A DNA stretch of 64,000 bases from Streptomyces sp. JHA26 (GCF_002005565.1 NZ_BDJC01000009.1:1-64000); one strand, 5' to 3'. Positions 43,516 to 52,816 are shown, counted from the first letter of the stretch. The notes: generated from the sequence alone by a model not told the origin. Translations and numbers: made by a program.

Positions 43516-44865
43516 TCACCGTGTGAGCCAGTTGAGGAACTGGCTCCACATACCTCCGCGTTCGGGCGTGCGCGCCGGTCCGGCCGTGCTCTCCCGCGGG
43601 GTTGCCGCGGGACCGTTCCGGGGGCCGGAGCTCCGGCCCGGCCGTACCGGGGTGAAGCGGGCCGGGAGGGTGGACAGGGCCCGGTTGAAGGGGCCCGGCC
43701 GCCAGGTGAGGCTGTCCTCGGGAACGGCGAGCGTGACGTCGGGCAGCTCGTTGAACAGGTTCTCGATGGCCGTGACGGTGATGTGCCGGGCGGGTTCCTT
43801 GGAGGGGCAGGCGTGCGGGCCCGCGCTCCATGCCAGGTGGGCGCGGTTGCTGCCGGCCTGCCGGGCGGCCCGGAGGGCGGGCCCGGTGTTGGCCGCGGCG
43901 AAACTGACCAGCACCAGGTCGCCCGACCGCAGTTGCTGTCCCGCGAGTTCGACGTCACCGGCCGGGTAGTGCGGCGCGTAGTTCGCCATGGGAGGGTTCT
44001 CCCACAGGGTGTCGTCCAGGGCCTCGTCGATGAGGCCGCCCTCACGGGCGTACCGGTCGTGGGTGAGCAGCCGGTGCAGGGTGTTCCCGATGAGGTTGCG
44101 CAGCGGTTCCGCGCCGGCGCCCAGCAACAGTGCCAGCTGGTGGACCATCTCCTCGTCGCTGAGAGCGGCCTGGTGCTGCATCAGCCAGGAGGTGACGTCG
44201 TCGCCCGGCTTGCCGCGCTTGAGCGCGACGAGCTCGCCCGCGGCCTGGAACAGCACCTCGGTCGCCTTCTCCGCGTTGACCCCGTCGAACATGCCGGAGA
44301 TGCCGAACAGCACCCGGTCGCCGATGTCGGCGGGGCAGCCGAAGAGTTCGTTGAACACGAACAGCGGCAGCTGTCTGGCGTAGTCACCGAGCAGGTCGGC
44401 CGAGCCCCGGGCGGCGAACTGGGAGATGAGGTAGCCGGAGATCTGCTCGGTGCTCCGGGTCAGCCGGCGGGTGTCCACGCGCGCCATGCTGTCGGTGACG
44501 GCCTGCCGCAGCCGCAGGTGGTCGGCGCCGTCGGAGAACATGCAGTTGTTCCGGTGGGCGAGCAGCGGGACGACCGGGCTGTCCGGGCCGACCCTGCCCT
44601 CGTTGAAGGCCCGCCAGCGGCGCGCGTCCTTGCGGAACGTCCCGGAGTCCTGGAGCAGTTGCAGGGCCGCCGCGTAGTCGGTGACCAGCGTCGCCTCCAC
44701 ACCGGGGGCGAGTTCGACGGGTGCGGCGGGTCCGTAGTGGCGCAGGTGGTCGTAGTACGCCTGGGGGGCGGCGGCGAACTCCGGCCCGTACAGCGGTACC
44801 CGGCCGCCGGAGCCGTGGGCAGGGCACCCGGGCGGGGGCACCGGGGCCGTGTCGTGAGCGTCCAT
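43516..44865 (-). CDS. cvnE: Conservon cytochrome P450 (CYP157-like, CvnE)
   Basis: A 449-residue P450 with heme-ligand loop 'WSAGPHACPSKEPAR' (Cys353). The I-helix has 'LGAGAEPLRN', without the usual acid-Thr pair. The K-helix reads E-A-L-D-D-T-L-W (281-288), so the normally invariant ExxR is replaced by DxxW. That loss is known for CYP157 of Streptomyces conservons (EQxLW there). Electron transfer and catalysis are uncertain; a scaffold or sensor role is possible. It ends with a distinctive ~50-residue Pro/Arg tail. It is the fifth conservon gene. Confidence 0.9.
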   Translation of the reverse strand: MDAHDTAPVPPPGCPAHGSGGRVPLYGPEFAAAPQAYYDHLRHYGPAAPVELAPGVEATLVTDYAAALQLLQDSGTFRKDARRWRAFNEGRVGPDSPVVPLLAHRNNCMFSDGADHLRLRQAVTDSMARVDTRRLTRSTEQISGYLISQFAARGSADLLGDYARQLPLFVFNELFGCPADIGDRVLFGISGMFDGVNAEKATEVLFQAAGELVALKRGKPGDDVTSWLMQHQAALSDEEMVHQLALLLGAGAEPLRNLIGNTLHRLLTHDRYAREGGLIDEALDDTLWENPPMANYAPHYPAGDVELAGQQLRSGDLVLVSFAAANTGPALRAARQAGSNRAHLAWSAGPHACPSKEPARHITVTAIENLFNELPDVTLAVPEDSLTWRPGPFNRALSTLPARFTPVRPGRSSGPRNGPAATPRESTAGPARTPERGGMWSQFLNWLTR

Positions 44866-44879
44866 GTTGCTCTCAGTTC

Positions 44880-45473
44880 CTAGCGGGTGTGGTCCAGCAA
44901 GTAGCGGACCAGAGTGGTCAGTGCGGCGGCCGAGGACCTCTCGTCACGGGCGTCGCAGGTGACGACGGGGGTGTCGTCGAGCAGGTCCAGGGCCTCGCGC
45001 AGCGCCGCCTCGTCGCGCAGCGGGGCGCCGTCGAAGTGGTTGACGGCGATGGCGTACCGGAGTCCGTACTGCTCGATGAGGTCGATCACGGGGAAGGAGT
45101 CCGCCAGCCGTTCGGGGTCGACCAGCACCAGGGCGCCGAGCGCGCCGCGGGCCATGTCCTCCCACATCTGCACGAAGCGCTGCTGGCCGGGCGTGCCGAA
45201 GAGGTAGAGGACGACACGGTCGCTGATGGTCAGACGGCCGAAGTCCATGGCGACCGTGGTGGTGGTCTTGCCCTGGACGCCCTTGAGGTCGTCGACCGAC
45301 TCGGCGGCCTGCGTCATCGTCTCCTCGGTGGACAGGGGCTCGATCTCGGAGATGGACCCGATGAGAGTGGTCTTGCCCACGGCGAAGTGCCCGACGACGA
45401 GGATCTTGACCGCGGTCTGGGTCGCCCCGGCGCGGACGTAGGCCCGCTCATCCAAACTTGGCGCGGAGACCAT
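44880..45473 (-). CDS. cvnD: Conservon small GTPase CvnD
   Basis: A 197-residue GTP/ATP-binding protein of the Cvn D type: P-loop 'VVGHFAVGKTTL' (about 26-37), the switch II-like 'LFGTPGQQRF' and 'AVNHFDGAP' in place of NKxD. It cycles between nucleotide states downstream of the CvnA-C complex at the membrane. It overlaps the cvnC end by 26 bp and precedes the P450 by 14 bp. Confidence 0.93.
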   Translation of the reverse strand: MVSAPSLDERAYVRAGATQTAVKILVVGHFAVGKTTLIGSISEIEPLSTEETMTQAAESVDDLKGVQGKTTTTVAMDFGRLTISDRVVLYLFGTPGQQRFVQMWEDMARGALGALVLVDPERLADSFPVIDLIEQYGLRYAIAVNHFDGAPLRDEAALREALDLLDDTPVVTCDARDERSSAAALTTLVRYLLDHTR

Positions 45474-45825
45474 TGAGCACCTCCTCCAGTATCTCCTTGT
45501 CCGCGAGGCGGGCGCGGGCCACCGGCGGGCGGGTCGTGAGGTAGCCGCCTTCCATGAGGGAGGCCAGCAGGATGCGCACCACGCCCAGCGGAAGGTGGCT
45601 GTGTCCGGCGATCTCGGCGACCGAGAGGTAACCGGCGGAACACAGGTCGAGCAGGTTCTGTTCCTCGGGGGACAGCCGGGTCGGCCGCTGCGCCCGGTCC
45701 GCGGAGGCGGTGACCAGGGTGATGAGGGAGAGCTGCTCGTCGTCGGGCAGGCCGCGGCCCCTGGTGATGACGTACGGCCGTACTAATTCCGCGGCTTCCG
45801 GCTCCCAGTCGTCGTGGCCGGTCAT
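45448..45825 (-). CDS. cvnC: Conservon protein CvnC (DUF742)
   Basis: A 125-residue DUF742 protein ('LVRPYVITRGRGLPDDEQLSLITLVTASADR' then 'LSVAEIAGHSHLPLGVVRILLASLMEGGYL', a winged-helix-like region). Part of the G-protein-like signalling complex. Its start overlaps the cvnB stop by four bases. Confidence 0.93.
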   Translation of the reverse strand: MTGHDDWEPEAAELVRPYVITRGRGLPDDEQLSLITLVTASADRAQRPTRLSPEEQNLLDLCSAGYLSVAEIAGHSHLPLGVVRILLASLMEGGYLTTRPPVARARLADKEILEEVLNGLRAKFG

Positions 45826-46223
45826 GAGCGGGCGCCGAGGTTCTCGCGCGGCGGTGTCGTCAGCCGCTTGCCGAGCTGGGCGACGAGCTGCTGCATGCGG
45901 AAGGTGATGTCCGCCATGTCGACCTCGGGCGAGGCGGAGACACCGAGGTAGGCGCCCTCGCCGGCGGAGATCAGGAACACCCAGCCGCCGTCGAACTCGA
46001 CCAGGGTCTGCCGCCACGCCTGTTGCGGGTCCTCACAGAAGAAGGCGAGCGTCCGGCTGAGCGACTGCACGCCGCTCATCGCGGCGGCGACCCGGTCCGC
46101 GTCGTCCTTGTCGAAGTCCTGCGTCCGGGCCATCAGCAGGCCGTCGGCGGATATCAGGACCGCGTGCAGAGCCCCGGGAATCTCCAGGGCGCTGTCGAGC
46201 ATCCATGACAGATCGTCGTTCAC
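45822..46223 (-). CDS. cvnB: Conservon roadblock/LC7 protein CvnB
   Basis: A 133-residue roadblock/LC7 domain protein ('LSWMLDSALEIPGALHAVLISADGLLMARTQDFDKDDADRVAAAMSGVQSLSRTLA'). Roadblock proteins regulate partner GTPases; here CvnB probably bridges CvnA and CvnD. GTG start overlapping the cvnA stop by four bases (GTGA). Confidence 0.93.
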   Translation of the reverse strand: MNDDLSWMLDSALEIPGALHAVLISADGLLMARTQDFDKDDADRVAAAMSGVQSLSRTLAFFCEDPQQAWRQTLVEFDGGWVFLISAGEGAYLGVSASPEVDMADITFRMQQLVAQLGKRLTTPPRENLGARS

Positions 46224-47392
46224 GAGACTCCATGTCCTTCGCTGCTTGCACCAGGTGTTCTGCTCGTGCCGTCCGCGTCCTGTGGCCGGCTGACGCGGCC
46301 GGACTGCGTGCCGCGCTGGAAGGCACCCATGATCTGTGCCTGTTCGGATTCGGAGCGGCCGGCGGGACGCGGGGCCGGGGTGTCGCCGGGCACGATGGCC
46401 ATCGGCCGCTTGCGGCGCCGCCGGGGAAGTCCGTCGCTGGTCCGGGACGGGGTGAGCGCGGCTTCCGGCCCGCCGTCCAGGACCGGCCGGCCCGTGCCCG
46501 CGGTGGCCGGGGCCGGGGCCTTCTTCTCCGGCATGGAGGTGAGCAGTTCGTGCGGCAGCAGGACGACCGCGCGTACGCCTCCGTAGGGAGAGGAGGAGTC
46601 CACCGACACCTCGAAGCCGAAGCGCTCGCACAGCAGGCCGATGACCGCGAAGCCGAACTGCGGGGGGTTTCCGAGTCCCGCCACGCCCGAGGCGCGCTCG
46701 CTGGAGAGCAGCTTCTCGGCGCGGGTGCGCTCCTCGTCGCTCATGCCGACACCGGCGTCGTCGACGACGACGCAGATGCCCTTGGGCACGGTGCGGATGT
46801 TGATCTCGACGACGGTGTCCGGGCTGGAGTAGCTGGTGGCGTTGTCGAGGAGTTCGGCGAGGGCCAGGGCGACGGGTTCGACGGCCCGGCTGGTGATGCC
46901 GAAGTCGACCTGGGAGAGGATCTCCACCCGCCGGAAGTGCCGGATCCGGCCCTGGGCGCTGCGGACGACGTCGTAGACGGAGGCGGTGTCGCGCCGGCCG
47001 CCCAGCCAGCCGTCGCACAGGACGGCGATGGACTGGGCGCGCCGGCCGAACTGCGAGTTGGTGTGGTCGATCTCCAGCAGGTCCTGCAGCAGGGCGGAGT
47101 CGCCGTACTTGGTCTGGAGCCGGGTGAGGACCAGCTGCTGTTCGGCGGCCAGGCCCTGGAGGGTGCGCATGGCGGATTTCAGGACGGTCTTCGTCTCGTC
47201 CTCGGCCCGTTCCTGGGCCGCCTGCACGGACTTTCCGTAATCGTTCTCCAGCTCCGTGTAGTGGTCCTTCAGGTCCCGCACTTCCTGCCGCAGCGCTCGG
47301 GCCGCCCTGCGCTGACGGCTGACGAGCACGGCGGCGACGACGAGGGCGACGAGAAGGACCCACACCAGCGGGTTCCCTGTGTATTCCGTCAT
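46220..47392 (-). CDS. cvnA: Conservon sensor-like histidine kinase CvnA
   Basis: A 390-residue protein: one N-terminal transmembrane helix (about 8-25), a coiled coil (about 27-90), a nitrate-sensor-like dimerisation region, and an HATPase_c domain ('ALAELLDNATSYS', 'VVVDDAGVGMSDEE', 'GLGNPPQFGFAVIGLL'), then a disordered tail. There is no clear phospho-accepting His box, as usual for CvnA. It starts the operon cvnABCDE. Family assignment is secure; its signal is unknown. Confidence 0.93.
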   Translation of the reverse strand: MTEYTGNPLVWVLLVALVVAAVLVSRQRRAARALRQEVRDLKDHYTELENDYGKSVQAAQERAEDETKTVLKSAMRTLQGLAAEQQLVLTRLQTKYGDSALLQDLLEIDHTNSQFGRRAQSIAVLCDGWLGGRRDTASVYDVVRSAQGRIRHFRRVEILSQVDFGITSRAVEPVALALAELLDNATSYSSPDTVVEINIRTVPKGICVVVDDAGVGMSDEERTRAEKLLSSERASGVAGLGNPPQFGFAVIGLLCERFGFEVSVDSSSPYGGVRAVVLLPHELLTSMPEKKAPAPATAGTGRPVLDGGPEAALTPSRTSDGLPRRRRKRPMAIVPGDTPAPRPAGRSESEQAQIMGAFQRGTQSGRVSRPQDADGTSRTPGASSEGHGVS

Positions 47393-47558
47393 AAGACTCT
47401 CTTCAGGCGACTGACGGCTTGCTGGATTCCGTCCGTGCGGGCGGCCCGACGGACCGCCCGCACCGCGTTGCCGCCCGAGCCGTCCCTGAAGTCGGGGATG
47501 CCGTCCTTCACCCATCCACCGCTCCGCAAACGCGGTGATCGTATCATCGCCGGATCTT

Positions 47559-47568
47559 GTGAATTCAC
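47559..47568. promoter_or_regulatory. Palindrome GTGAATTCAC in the cvnA/TSUP divergent region
   Basis: The 310-bp gap 47393-47702 between the conservon and the TSUP gene contains this perfect palindrome in its most AT-rich part, adjoining a minus-strand TTGACG (47573-47568) that could be a -35 for cvnA; a matching -10 at 17-18 bp is not convincing. Confidence 0.4.
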
Positions 47569-47643
47569 GTCAAGAAACGTGTGGAGAAGTCCGGTTGGGG
47601 ACCGGAAAGGATCACGTCGGAGCCGGTCGGTACAGTCGGCCGC

Positions 47644-47706
47644 GTGACAGATGCACAGGGCACCTTCTCGCGGAACGACCGGCCGACCCGGGGCGGTGCG
47701 GCGTGA
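47644..47706 (+). CDS. Leaderless 20-codon upstream ORF before the TSUP gene
   Basis: TACAGT (47631-47636) is followed by seven bases and a GTG at 47644, matching the leaderless pattern. The frame 'MTDAQGTFSRNDRPTRGGAA' stops at TGA 47704-47706, overlapping the TSUP GTG (GTGA), which has no Shine-Dalgarno of its own. This implies translation coupling. There is no Cys or other special residue run. Confidence 0.45.
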   Translation: MTDAQGTFSRNDRPTRGGAA

Positions 47707-48470
47707 CGCCGGAGGCCATGGCGGCGGTGTTCGCCGCGGGCGCCGGAGCCGGGGCGGTCAACAGCGTCGTCGGCTCGGGAACGCTGATCACCTTCCCCGT
47801 GCTGCTGGCCGCGGGCCTGCCGCCCGTCACCGCGACGGTGTCCAACGCTCTCGGCCTCATCCCCGGTTCCGTCAGCGGTGCCGTCGGCTACCGCGAGGAA
47901 CTGCGCGGCCAGCGCCGGCGCGTCCTGACCCTGGGCGCCGGCGCCCTGCTCGGGGGCCTGGCGGGGGCCTCGCTGCTGCTGTCCCTGCCCGCCGACGCGT
48001 TCGAGACGATCGTGCCGGTCCTGGTCGGGCTCGCCCTCGTCCTGGTCGCGTTCCAGCCCCGGCTCTCCGCCGCGGTGCGCCGACGGCGCGAACGGGCCGG
48101 TGGCGTCGCCCGCCGCGACGGCGGTCCCCTGTTGTTCGGCGGTCTGACGCTGGCCAGCGTCTACGGCGGCTACTTCGCCGCCGCGCAGGGGATCGTCTAC
48201 CTGTCCCTGATGGGCATGCTCCTCGACGAGCCCCTGCAACGCCTGAACGCCGTGAAGAACGTCCTGTCGGCCGTCGTCAACACCGTCGCCGCGCTCTTCT
48301 TCCTCTTCGCGGCGGACTTCGACTGGACGGCCGTCGTGCTCATCGCGGCCGGCTCCGGGCTCGGCGGTTTCCTCGGGGCCAAGGTGGGCCGCCGCTTCAG
48401 CCCCGCGGTCCTGAGGGGTCTCGTCGTGACGATCGGCACCGTCGCGCTCGCCCAGCTGGTGCTGCGCTGA
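47703..48470 (+). CDS. TSUP-family (TauE/SafE) permease
   Basis: A 255-residue protein with about eight hydrophobic segments in two repeated halves: 'AGAGAGAVNSVVGSGTLITFPVLLAAGLPPVTATVSNALGLIPGSVSGAVGYREEL' and 'GLTLASVYGGYFAAAQGIVYLSLMGML'. TSUP proteins export sulfite, sulfoacetate or other organosulfur/C2-C3 anions. The GTG is fixed by overlap with the upstream ORF stop. It ends at a hairpin. Confidence 0.87.
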   Translation: MTPEAMAAVFAAGAGAGAVNSVVGSGTLITFPVLLAAGLPPVTATVSNALGLIPGSVSGAVGYREELRGQRRRVLTLGAGALLGGLAGASLLLSLPADAFETIVPVLVGLALVLVAFQPRLSAAVRRRRERAGGVARRDGGPLLFGGLTLASVYGGYFAAAQGIVYLSLMGMLLDEPLQRLNAVKNVLSAVVNTVAALFFLFAADFDWTAVVLIAAGSGLGGFLGAKVGRRFSPAVLRGLVVTIGTVALAQLVLR

Positions 48471-48491
48471 CCGGCCGACGGCGCCCGCCCG

Positions 48492-48516
48492 GGGGCGTCC
48501 AGGAACCGGACGCCCC
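48492..48516 (+). terminator. Hairpin after the TSUP gene
   Basis: A 9-bp stem (GGGGCGTCC / GGACGCCCC, 7-nt loop) about 20 bp after the TSUP stop, extended imperfectly on both sides. Confidence 0.6.
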
Positions 48517-48540
48517 GGCAAGAGCCTGGTGGATGCATCT

Positions 48541-48552
48541 ACCGTGCACGGT
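48541..48552. promoter_or_regulatory. Perfect 12-bp palindrome before the ABC gene
   Basis: ACCGTGCACGGT lies 34 bp upstream of the ABC ATPase ATG, a likely operator for a dimeric regulator. Confidence 0.4.
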
Positions 48553-48585
48553 GAACGACGGCGTCGCGAGTGGAGGAGCTCCTGT

Positions 48586-49473
48586 ATGGGCGGGCGGACA
48601 GCACAGTCCCGGGCGAACGGTCACCAGGCGGCCGTGCTCCTCCTCGAGGACGTGGCCGTACGCCGCCACACGACGGACCAGCTGATCCTCGACGGGATCG
48701 ACTGGACGGTCCGGCCGGGCGAGCACTGGGCCCTGCTCGGCGCCAACGGGGCCGGGAAGACCACCCTGCTGCGGCTGCTCGGCGCCCTGATGCACCCCAC
48801 GACCGGCAGCGTGGAGGTCCTGGGCAGCCGGCTCGGCCGGGTGGACGTCCGGGAGCTGAGGACCCGCATCGGCCACGTCACCTCGGCCCAGCGGGTGCCG
48901 CAGGACCTCAGCGCCCACACGGTCGTGCTCACCGGGCACAGCGGCACGGTGCAGCCGCTGTGGCGGACGTACGACGACGAGGTCCGGCTCCGTGCCCACG
49001 ACCTGCTGACCGAACTGGGCGTCAAGGAGCTGGCGGACCGGCCGTACGGCGTCTGCTCCGGCGGGCAGCGGGCGCGCGTCCTGATCGCCCGGGCGCTGAT
49101 GGCCGATCCCGCGCTGCTGCTCCTGGACGAGCCGTTCAACGCCCTGGACCTACCCTCCCGCGAGGACCTCGTGGAGGCCATGCACCAGCTGGCCGAGGGG
49201 CGCCCGCAGCTGGCCACCGTCACGGTCACCCACCATCTGGAGGAGCTGTTCCCGGCCGTCAGCCACGCCCTGCTGCTGCGGGAGGGACGGATCCTGTCCC
49301 GGGGGACCGTGGACGCGGTACTGACCGACTCCCTGCTGACCGCCTGCTTCGGCCGCGACATCACGGTCACCCGGCGCGACGGCCGCTGGTCGGCCTGGTC
49401 GGGCCGGCGCGCCTCCGCGGAGGACCGGACGCGTTCCGCGTCGCGGCCACCGGCGAACGGGGCGTCGCAGTGA
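48586..49473 (+). CDS. ABC transporter ATP-binding protein (solo)
   Basis: A 295-residue ATPase with Walker A 'LGANGAGKTTLL' (about 49-60), the signature 'CSGGQRARV' with Cys in place of the first Leu, Walker B 'LLLLDEPFNALDLP' and the H-loop His in 'VTHHLEELF'. No membrane component is adjacent, so it may energise a distant permease or act in translation-type regulation. Resembles the ModF/YlmA-like single ATPases. ATG with GTGGAGGAG upstream. Confidence 0.9.
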   Translation: MGGRTAQSRANGHQAAVLLLEDVAVRRHTTDQLILDGIDWTVRPGEHWALLGANGAGKTTLLRLLGALMHPTTGSVEVLGSRLGRVDVRELRTRIGHVTSAQRVPQDLSAHTVVLTGHSGTVQPLWRTYDDEVRLRAHDLLTELGVKELADRPYGVCSGGQRARVLIARALMADPALLLLDEPFNALDLPSREDLVEAMHQLAEGRPQLATVTVTHHLEELFPAVSHALLLREGRILSRGTVDAVLTDSLLTACFGRDITVTRRDGRWSAWSGRRASAEDRTRSASRPPANGASQ

Positions 49474-49817
49474 CGGGAGGCCGGACAGCACCCCGGGCCG
49501 CGGTGGTCCCGCCGGGTTGACCGGGGTACCCCGTGGGCGTGCACTTGTGCCGGTGGCCGCCGCTCCCCGTTTCCGCCCGGCGGGACCCGGGAAGCCAGTT
49601 GCGGGGGAGCCGACGGGCGGTCCCGGACGTTCCGTACGCCGATACGTCCGGGGCCGCCCTCGCACCGGGCCCGCCACCACTCCCTGCGGGACGGATCGGC
49701 GAGGTCCCCTCCCGACGCGGGACGAGGACGGTCGTCCGCTCCGTGCAGCTCCGTGCGCTCACGGGGCATCCGGACGGTGGAAGATCCCGACCGTCCCGAC
49801 ACGAGGAGCAGCCGACC
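49474..49817. other. 344-bp gene-free stretch
   Basis: GC-rich DNA between the ABC ATPase and the YihY-like gene. It holds a perfect palindrome CGGGGTACCCCG (49522-49533) and no recognisable gene. The downstream gene has its ribosome site at the end of this stretch. Confidence 0.4.
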
Positions 49818-50780
49818 GTGGGAACCGCCGTGCACGTGCCGCAGACGCGGGACATGATCGGGGACGAACTCTCCGGCGACGAAGCCCTGACCGCGCTGAG
49901 ACGGTACGGCGGTCTGCGGCTGCTGACCGACTCCTTCACCCGGTTCCGCTACGCGGACGGCTTCACCAACGCCCGGGCCCTCGCCTTCCAGATGGTCCTC
50001 GGCCTGGTGCCGTTCACCGTCGTCCTGGTGGGCCTCGCGACGTCGGTGCACACGGAGGGCGTGGGCCGGGTCGTCGAGCTCACGCTCGGCCGGATCGTTC
50101 CGGGTGCCAGCGCGGATGTCGTGGAGAAGGCGTTCGAGGGCACCCGGCGCAGCGCCCACAGCGACGCCTGGAGCACGCTCGCGCTGTGGCTGGGCCTGGG
50201 GTTCGCGCTGCTGAACCTGGCGTCGGCCATGGGCCAGATCGAACGGGGCGCCAACCGCATCTACGGCATCGAGCGGGACCGGCCCGCCCTCCGCAAGTAC
50301 GGCAGGGCGCTGGTCCTCGCACTCACCGCCGGGCTGCCGATGGTGCTGGGGTTCGTCGTGCTCGTCGCCGGTGAGGCCGTCGGGGACGCGGTGGCGGAGT
50401 CGGCCGGTGGCACGGGCGGTGCCGACTGGTGGGGCGCCCTCGAGGTGCCCGCGGGGCTGCTGCTGGCCTGGGTCGCCTCCGCGGTGATCCTGCGCTGGTC
50501 GCCCCGCCGCGACCAGCCGGGGTACACCTGGCTGGCCTTCGGCTCCGCGGTCCACCTGGTGCTCTGGGTCTGCGCGACGTGGCTGCTCGCGCTGTACGTC
50601 GGGCGCAGCGGCGCGTTCGGTGCCGTCTACGGTCCGCTGACCGCGTTCATCGCGCTGCTGCTGTGGGCCAACCTGACCGCGGTGGCGCTCTTCCTCGGCA
50701 TCGCGTTCGCCGCCCAGCTGGAAGCGGCCAGGGCGGGCCTGCGGGCACCGGTGCGGCCGGATCCGGGGCCGGGGGACTGA
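49818..50780 (+). CDS. YihY/BrkB-family membrane protein
   Basis: A 320-residue protein with six to seven hydrophobic segments. 'ADGFTNARALAFQMVLGLVPFTVVLVGLA' and 'MGQIERGANRIYGIERDRPALRKYGRAL' and 'AVYGPLTAFIALLLWANLTAVALFLGIAFAAQLE' are YihY/virulence-factor BrkB signatures. Function unknown; not an RNase despite older annotation. GTG at 49818 with GAGGAG nine bases upstream; ATG 49854 is an alternative. Confidence 0.88.
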   Translation: MGTAVHVPQTRDMIGDELSGDEALTALRRYGGLRLLTDSFTRFRYADGFTNARALAFQMVLGLVPFTVVLVGLATSVHTEGVGRVVELTLGRIVPGASADVVEKAFEGTRRSAHSDAWSTLALWLGLGFALLNLASAMGQIERGANRIYGIERDRPALRKYGRALVLALTAGLPMVLGFVVLVAGEAVGDAVAESAGGTGGADWWGALEVPAGLLLAWVASAVILRWSPRRDQPGYTWLAFGSAVHLVLWVCATWLLALYVGRSGAFGAVYGPLTAFIALLLWANLTAVALFLGIAFAAQLEAARAGLRAPVRPDPGPGD

Positions 50781-50808
50781 CGCTCCGTTCCGTCGGCGGG
50801 GCCGGGTG

Positions 50809-51684
50809 TCACGCCGCGTCGGGGGGCGGTGTCATGGCCCAGCGGATCCCGGCGGTCACGGCCGTGCCCAGCGGCCGTACGCACACCGCCTCGGCCGTCG
50901 GCACCCGTGGCAGCCACAGGGCGCGCGAGGCCCACCGCGGCAGCAGCGAGACCGCGTTGGCGGCGATGACGCCGTACGGGAGGCGGGCGAGGAGCGGTAC
51001 GGGCGGGTTCAGCAGCAGGAACCGGGCGGTACTGCGCGCCTCGTCGGTGGCGCGCAGCTCGCCGCGGTAGGAGGCCAGCCGCTCGGCGAGACCGGCCCGG
51101 TCGACGGGCGGGTCGGGCACCCCGAGCGCTCTGGCGACGCGGGCCGCGTCGGCCACGTAGGCGTCGCAGCCCTCGTCGTCCAGGGGCCGGGCTCCGTAGC
51201 GCTGGTGGGCGCGCAGGAAGCTGTCGACCTCCGCGACGTGCACCCAGCACAGCAGGTGGGGATCGGCCGCGGAGTACGCCTGGCCGGAGGCGGTGGTGCC
51301 GCGCACCCTGTCGTGGACGGCCCGCACCCGGTCGCAGGCCTCCTGAGCGCTGTCGGCCGTCCCGAAGGTGGTGACGGCCAGGAAGGTGCTGGTCCGCTGC
51401 AGTCGCCCCCAGGGGTCCGAGCGGAACCCGGAGTGCGCCGACACGGCCGCCATGGCCAGGGGGTGGAGCGACTGGAGCAGCAGGGCGGACAGGCCCCCGA
51501 TGAACATCGAGGCGTCACCGTGCACCCGTCTGACGGGCCGGTCGGGACCGAACCAGCGGGGACCGGGCGTGCCGTGGATGCGGGCCCGGTTGTCCCGGCC
51601 CTCGGGCCCCGCCACTCTGGAGAAGATCATGTCGCCGATCCGTGCGCGCGGATCGGGAAGCCGGTCTGCCGGGAAACGCCTCAT
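50809..51684 (-). CDS. DUF2236 (MpaB/Lcp-like) oxygenase
   Basis: A 291-residue protein of the oxygenase MpaB family: 'GDASMFIGGLSALLLQSLHPLAMAAVSAHSGFRSDPWGRLQRTSTFLAVTTFGT' and later 'LLCWVHVAEVDSFLRAHQRYG', with His residues expected to bind heme or a mononuclear metal. Family members oxidise hydrophobic substrates; the substrate here is unknown. ATG at 51684 with GAGGAGGG ten bases upstream. Confidence 0.88.
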   Translation of the reverse strand: MRRFPADRLPDPRARIGDMIFSRVAGPEGRDNRARIHGTPGPRWFGPDRPVRRVHGDASMFIGGLSALLLQSLHPLAMAAVSAHSGFRSDPWGRLQRTSTFLAVTTFGTADSAQEACDRVRAVHDRVRGTTASGQAYSAADPHLLCWVHVAEVDSFLRAHQRYGARPLDDEGCDAYVADAARVARALGVPDPPVDRAGLAERLASYRGELRATDEARSTARFLLLNPPVPLLARLPYGVIAANAVSLLPRWASRALWLPRVPTAEAVCVRPLGTAVTAGIRWAMTPPPDAA

Positions 51685-51784
51685 GGCTGCCGAACCCTCC
51701 TCTGCCTGCGGGGACCGGACGGGTCTCATGAACAGTCTGCCCAGGTCCGTCCGAAGGAGGCATCGGCACCGCCCGCCCGCGGGC

Positions 51785-52279
<495 letters not shown>

Positions 52280-52816
52280 TCACGCCCACAGCTCGTCGCT
52301 GTGGCACACCCGGGCGCCCATGTTGCGCTGCATCATCCGCAGCGCGGCGTCCGCGAGGTCGGCGTGGATGTGCGCGACCGCGTCCCGCGGCACGACGACG
52401 TCGAGGTGGCGGATGTGGGCGTCGAGCGCCGAGTAGAGCACGCACTGCTCGGTCACCTGGCCGCACAGCACGAGCCGGTCGATGCCCTGTTCGTGGAGCA
52501 GGTACGTCAGCGGGGTCTCGAAGAAGATCGAGTGGCGGGCCTTGACCACGAAGAGCGAGGACTCGTCGGGACGCAGCGGCTCGACGAGCCGGGCGTGCGG
52601 TCCCGACAGGGCCTCGTCGAGGATCTCCCCGTGGTGCGAGCGCCACTCTCCGAAGTTGTCGTTGACGTAGATCACGGGCACGTCCCGCTCCCGCGCCCGG
52701 CGCAGCAGGCCGGCCACCACCGGCACCACGCGCTCCGCCGACGGGATCAGCTGGTCGGCGTCCTTGTGGTCGTAGGTGTTGATCATGTCGATGACGATCA
52801 GCGCAGTCTTGCTCAT
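52280..52816 (-). CDS. Isochorismatase-like cysteine hydrolase
   Basis: A 178-residue hydrolase with the Asp-Lys-Cys triad: Asp in 'LIVIDMINTY' (about 10), Lys in 'FVVKARHSIF', Cys in 'GQVTEQCVLYSA'. Members hydrolyse isochorismate, nicotinamide or other amides; the substrate is not evident. ATG at 52816. Downstream of, but not obviously co-transcribed with, the Mrr-type gene 77 bp away. Confidence 0.88.
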   Translation of the reverse strand: MSKTALIVIDMINTYDHKDADQLIPSAERVVPVVAGLLRRARERDVPVIYVNDNFGEWRSHHGEILDEALSGPHARLVEPLRPDESSLFVVKARHSIFFETPLTYLLHEQGIDRLVLCGQVTEQCVLYSALDAHIRHLDVVVPRDAVAHIHADLADAALRMMQRNMGARVCHSDELWA

